Assembly (NCBI GenBank): GCA_048013815.1
Contig: CM106585.1
Coordinates: forward strand, 5,704,001 to 5,768,000
Direction: 5' to 3'
DNA: 64,000 nucleotides
Source: Setoptus koraiensis
Taxonomy: Eukaryota > Arthropoda
The translations under genes were made by a program, and so were the position numbers. A model generated the notes under the pieces. That model saw only the letters and a program-made list of their open reading frames with translations, did not search any database and was not told where the DNA came from. How positions within the stretch are numbered: the first letter of the stretch is position 1; the number at the start of each line of letters is the position of its first letter. Positions 60,769 to 64,000 of the stretch are shown one piece after another.

Positions 60769-60897
60769 ATGATAAAACAACGAATGATCGAAACAACTAA
60801 CGCCGAATCAGAGATCTCCATAGACGAATTGGGGACCACGGTCGGGTTCTGTTCATCCTTGCCTTCGTTGGAAAGAGCATTCGTTGGAATGCCTTGA
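60769..60897 (+). pseudogene. Coding-like relic in a shifted frame
   Basis: ATG at 60769, 42 codons (MIKQRMIETTNAESEISIDE...), frame shifted relative to the preceding segment. Both share an EQRM/KQRM-type string, which reflects a short repeated AACAACGAATG. Confidence 0.25.
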
Positions 60898-61233
60898 GTT
60901 GTTATGACCTCTCGTTGAAATGATTGATTAGTTGTTTAAGCATTAGTTAGAATTAGTTGTTTTGTAATTTCGATGTCGTTGTAATCGATGTAACGTTGTT
61001 ATGAGCGATTCGGTGTCGGTGCATTCGACGTTTGCACTATATATGGGGCATAACATCTTAATTGTTCAATGATAACGAAGGCCGAGATATGACAAAAAAT
61101 GTTCTTGCAAGAGTCGAGCCAAATTTTGAAGGTGAACTGCTGAAATCCTCAACTTGCAAGGGAGGCTCCCGAGATGATCTGTGAGTCAGATCTGAAAGCG
61201 AGTGTATCGGTTAAATAGAACTCGCCTCCCTCA

Positions 61234-61320
61234 ACAGGGAAACAACTGTCTTTTCTCCAAAAGTTCATGAAAATTCCCCAAAAACAAAAAAAAACGGGGA
61301 AAAGACAGGTGTTTCCCTGT
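61234..61320. other. Long hairpin, 25-bp stem and 37-base loop
   Basis: 61234-61258 pairs with 61296-61320. The left arm is ACAGGGAAACAACTGTCTTT plus five bases, and the right arm is its complement except for one A-G mismatch and one G-U pair. It lies 171 bases upstream of the F-box gene ATG, so it may be in its 5' UTR. A miRNA precursor, a 5' UTR structure or a tiny foldback element are all possible. Confidence 0.6.
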
Positions 61321-61490
61321 GTACATGTGTTTGTGATTGAAATTGTCTTTCAAAGGAATTCAAGAAAAAGTCTACCAGCGGACACCCTTTATAATATAGT
61401 ATTATCACGCATATCAAGGTCTATCCATGTCATCCATGTAAACAACAGTGTTACAACAGTTTCATGAATTTATTAACGAAATTGTAAACA

Positions 61491-63680
61491 ATGGACCCAT
61501 TCGACATGCTGCCGGCGGAGCTGTTGATCAAGATCATCAGTCACTTGGACGACTTACTCGATAGGCACAATTTGGCCCAACTATCACCTAGATTTAGAGA
61601 TATTATACATGCTGGCAACATGATTTTGGAGAGAGGAACTCTCGGTAGCACGCGGTCGGAGTTGCTAGATTGTCAGGTTTTGAGCACTATCCTTCAAGGG
61701 CTGCCCCAAATGAAACAGCTCGACCTGGGCAACGCAATCAGAAGATTTGGACCGGGCTCTCATTTCTATGTGACGGACAACTGCCAACGACTAACCAGAC
61801 TCAACTTAAGTCGGATATCTTTTGCAGCCACAGAGCTAAATTCTGTAATAGTTGATTTAGAACACTTGACACATCTCACACTGGATCATATCGAGCTAGA
61901 CGATTTATATGAGTTGAACGAAGTGATTCCGAATCTTTCGCGAAATCTGTTGCATCTCAGCATGATAGGAATTAAACGAAGACCCTTTATATATTTTCCC
62001 AGCATGGATAACGAAGTTTACGCGTTGCGTTCCCTCGATATCAGGAGGAATACCATTGTTGATGATTTTGAACCCGAGGCTGGGGATTTAGGCGATACAA
62101 CATTTTTTATCGAGGCATGTCGGCAATTGGACAGCCTAGCATTGACGTTGAAAGGCGAGGAATCGGTGCCTGAATTGATACGTACTCTTTCCAATATCCG
62201 ATTGAGAACTCTTGTTCTTGATCAATATTACGGCTCGTTGGCAGGTATTAACGTACCAACAATAATAAGCGGCGAACAAGCTGAATCACATTATGAAAAG
62301 AGCACTAACCGTGCGAAAAAACCTGCAAAGATTTCCTGTCACAAAGAGATACGTGATTTGGAGGATACCGTATCGTCAATATACAATAACTACTGGCTAC
62401 TAGAGTGCCAACAAAAAATATCCATTATACGATGGAAGCGAGAATCTCGAAAAGGTAAACATTTTCTATTTGCGAAGATAGATCGCCAAACTCTAGATGA
62501 ATCATTTGCAAGGAAAATTCATCATTCCAACAAGTTGAGAATGGTTGAATACGATAGAGCAGGTGGTAGACTGTTGTGGTCAGCCGAAGCTGTACCTATG
62601 CCTCATTTCATCAATTGCAGGCGATTTTTATATTTCAAAATCAATAGGGATAACAAACAAGAATTTAAACGCGGCCGACCGAAATCAGGCAAATATTTGT
62701 TGATCAACAAGAGTCTCAAGAAATTCTATCAGGAATCAATTGAGAGACTGAAACGAAATTTAAGACGAATCGAGGACGATGCATTCTTGCGTGAAATTAT
62801 CCAGAAAAGTGGTCAAGAGGGACAAGTCCTATGTAACTTGCAATCTAATAACGCGCTGAGATTGGAGGAAGGTAGTTTCGGCAGTCGGTTACCGGATGAC
62901 ATCAAATCGTCAATAAGACGAAGAATTTCGCTCATGGTCACTCCACCTGAGGAAGAGTTTGACCGGAGGAAGTCTATCGTGTTTTTAGCAAATTTTTTAT
63001 TTCGGACTATAGCAGATTTCAATTTGATGCTTCCTAGTTCAAAAGTATTAATATGTGCTGGTAGCGCTAAAACACTCGAGGCAATCGCAGAGAAAATCCA
63101 CGAAGTGAGAGCGTCGAATGAGTGTAGAATTAATGTGAAAATATTCAGCTCCAACTCCCGTCCTCAACGACCATCTTCTTCCTATGTTAATGATCTCATT
63201 GATGAACATATTGCTGACGATGATGCTATTGTTGATGATGATGATATTTACGAGGACGTCAATGTCGAAAATTCCAGAATCGATACCAGAGACCTGAAAG
63301 TTGATTCGGGACTGGGCATGCTGGCTGCAAGACAGATCTTGGATAACTTGGATAATTCTGATTGGTGTGATGTGATTTTATGCACTTTTCAAGATGCACT
63401 CAAGTTGTCGGCGTGGACTGGGTTGTTAATTGATACTCTGATACTTTACGAATGTAACGAGTTCAGTATGAAAGAGCTACATCTCTTACTCCATTTCCTA
63501 CCCAGACGAACAGTATTGATGTCCATCAGTCCCTGGATCAAGAGTGACCCCGTATTTCGGAAATTCCAGAAAATGGGCTTCACAAGAGACTTCAACTGGT
63601 TGAGACCCCCAGATTTCTATCGATCCGACAATAGGTGCTTCGCGCGGAAATCAGCATCCGTGTATCCGCCACCAAGATGA
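61491..63680 (+). CDS. F-box/leucine-rich-repeat protein with degenerate SF1 helicase-like C-terminus
   Basis: Intronless, 729 residues from the ATG at 61491. Residues 1-45 form an F-box (MDPFDMLPAELLIKIISHLD), which binds SKP1 in SCF ubiquitin ligases. LRR-like repeats follow at about 73-245 (MKQLDLGN, RLTRLNLSRI, HLTHLTLDHI, LRSLDIRRN, LRTLVLDQ). Residues 480-705 run parallel to Upf1/Sen1-type helicases. A P-loop position reads TPPEEEFDRRKS instead of GPPGTGKS, followed by IVFLANFLF. A motif Ia-like KVLICAGSAKTLEAIAEKI comes next, then DVILCTF. A motif II-like DTLILYECNE replaces DEAA/DECS and is followed by RRTVLMS. Walker A and B residues are lost, so no ATPase is expected; it may serve as a binding domain. 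An acidic insert lies at 570-590. The helicase reading is inference from motif order. The last 170 bases are duplicated downstream. Confidence 0.72.
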   Translation: MDPFDMLPAELLIKIISHLDDLLDRHNLAQLSPRFRDIIHAGNMILERGTLGSTRSELLDCQVLSTILQGLPQMKQLDLGNAIRRFGPGSHFYVTDNCQRLTRLNLSRISFAATELNSVIVDLEHLTHLTLDHIELDDLYELNEVIPNLSRNLLHLSMIGIKRRPFIYFPSMDNEVYALRSLDIRRNTIVDDFEPEAGDLGDTTFFIEACRQLDSLALTLKGEESVPELIRTLSNIRLRTLVLDQYYGSLAGINVPTIISGEQAESHYEKSTNRAKKPAKISCHKEIRDLEDTVSSIYNNYWLLECQQKISIIRWKRESRKGKHFLFAKIDRQTLDESFARKIHHSNKLRMVEYDRAGGRLLWSAEAVPMPHFINCRRFLYFKINRDNKQEFKRGRPKSGKYLLINKSLKKFYQESIERLKRNLRRIEDDAFLREIIQKSGQEGQVLCNLQSNNALRLEEGSFGSRLPDDIKSSIRRRISLMVTPPEEEFDRRKSIVFLANFLFRTIADFNLMLPSSKVLICAGSAKTLEAIAEKIHEVRASNECRINVKIFSSNSRPQRPSSSYVNDLIDEHIADDDAIVDDDDIYEDVNVENSRIDTRDLKVDSGLGMLAARQILDNLDNSDWCDVILCTFQDALKLSAWTGLLIDTLILYECNEFSMKELHLLLHFLPRRTVLMSISPWIKSDPVFRKFQKMGFTRDFNWLRPPDFYRSDNRCFARKSASVYPPPR

Positions 63681-63830
63681 TGTGAATAGGTGATGTATTG
63701 TTGTCCATCGGTCCGTGGATTTCGAAGATTCCAGAGAATGGGCTTCCAGCTAGTCGGTTGAGAGCCCCAGCTTTCCGTAGAGCCGGCATGCCAGTTGCGC
63801 GGACCCACTGCCTAAGATGGTGTAAATAGC
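63514..63830. repeat. Tandem duplication of the F-box gene's 3' end
   Basis: 63514-63690, covering the last 56 codons and the stop, is repeated with substitutions and gaps at 63696-63830. Shared blocks include GTATTGATGTCCATCAGTCC/GTATTGTTGTCCATCGGTCC, TTCCAGA(A/G)AATGGGCTTC, GGTTGAGA and AAGATG(A/G)TGT. The second copy is not in frame and is a relic. Confidence 0.75.
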
Positions 63831-63906
63831 GAAGGGATATGAATATAGGGATATGAATAGCTCGGGATGGATGAATGGCCAGGGGCTTCGTTTGATCCGC
63901 ACTCAC

Positions 63907-64000
63907 CTGAAGCTGGCTGCCACAGGTGAAATTGATTGGCTTTTCCTCTAATCGCTCGCCAATTACTGGTTTGCACAAAGTGCTGTTTTGCGCCACTGTG
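63907..64000 (-). CDS. Partial exon on the minus strand, running off the window
   Basis: The frame is open from the window end to a consensus donor CTTCAG|GTGAGT at 63906, phase 0. Its translation (VAQNSTLCKPVIGERLEEKP then INFTCGSQLQ) is protein-like, with two Cys and two N-glycosylation sequons (NST, NFT), as in an extracellular domain. The next exon was not found. It may lie beyond the F-box gene, which would then be nested in this gene's intron. Confidence 0.35.

Overview
The window is eukaryotic, most likely an arthropod; an acariform mite or another small-bodied arthropod fits, but the sequence alone does not fix the order. The evidence is spliceosomal introns with GT-AG ends, AATAAA poly(A) signals, an EB-module membrane protein, and animal genes for a nanos-type zinc finger, a TIS11/ZFP36 zinc finger, VPS54 and an Id-like helix-loop-helix protein. 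Nothing bacterial was seen: no operons, Shine-Dalgarno starts or CRISPR arrays.

Positions 1-13,550 are AT-richer and gene-dense. They hold the 3' part of an EB/transmembrane protein (+), a two-exon small secreted protein (-), enolase (-, one intron), an inverted-repeat element, nanos (+), transaldolase (-) and VPS54 (+), then coding-like scraps on the minus strand. Most neighbours are convergent with very short 3' gaps.

Positions 13,550-60,600 are mostly GC-rich, CpG-rich, low-complexity DNA full of micro- and minisatellites. A few islands sit inside it: TIS11 (-) with an AT-rich 3' flank; an acyl-CoA lysophospholipid acyltransferase (+) and mitochondrial ATP synthase delta (-); a helix-loop-helix gene (+) whose two exons are separated by an 11.7-kb intron; a four-helix membrane protein (+); and a small secreted cysteine-rich protein (-) whose two exons I assembled from splice signals. 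Many long open frames in this zone are low-complexity artefacts and are not annotated.

Positions 60,600-64,000 return to AT-richer sequence. They hold frame-broken coding-like remnants, a strong hairpin, an intronless gene for an F-box/leucine-rich-repeat protein with a C-terminal region resembling a decayed SF1 (Upf1/Sen1-type) helicase, a tandem duplication of that gene's tail, and a minus-strand exon running off the window.

Functionally the genes do not form one pathway. They are housekeeping metabolism (enolase, transaldolase, ATP synthase delta, acyltransferase), vesicle tethering (VPS54), and post-transcriptional or developmental control (nanos, TIS11, HLH). The best candidates for something undescribed are the F-box/pseudo-helicase protein, the two small secreted proteins, and the nanos finger with altered spacing.
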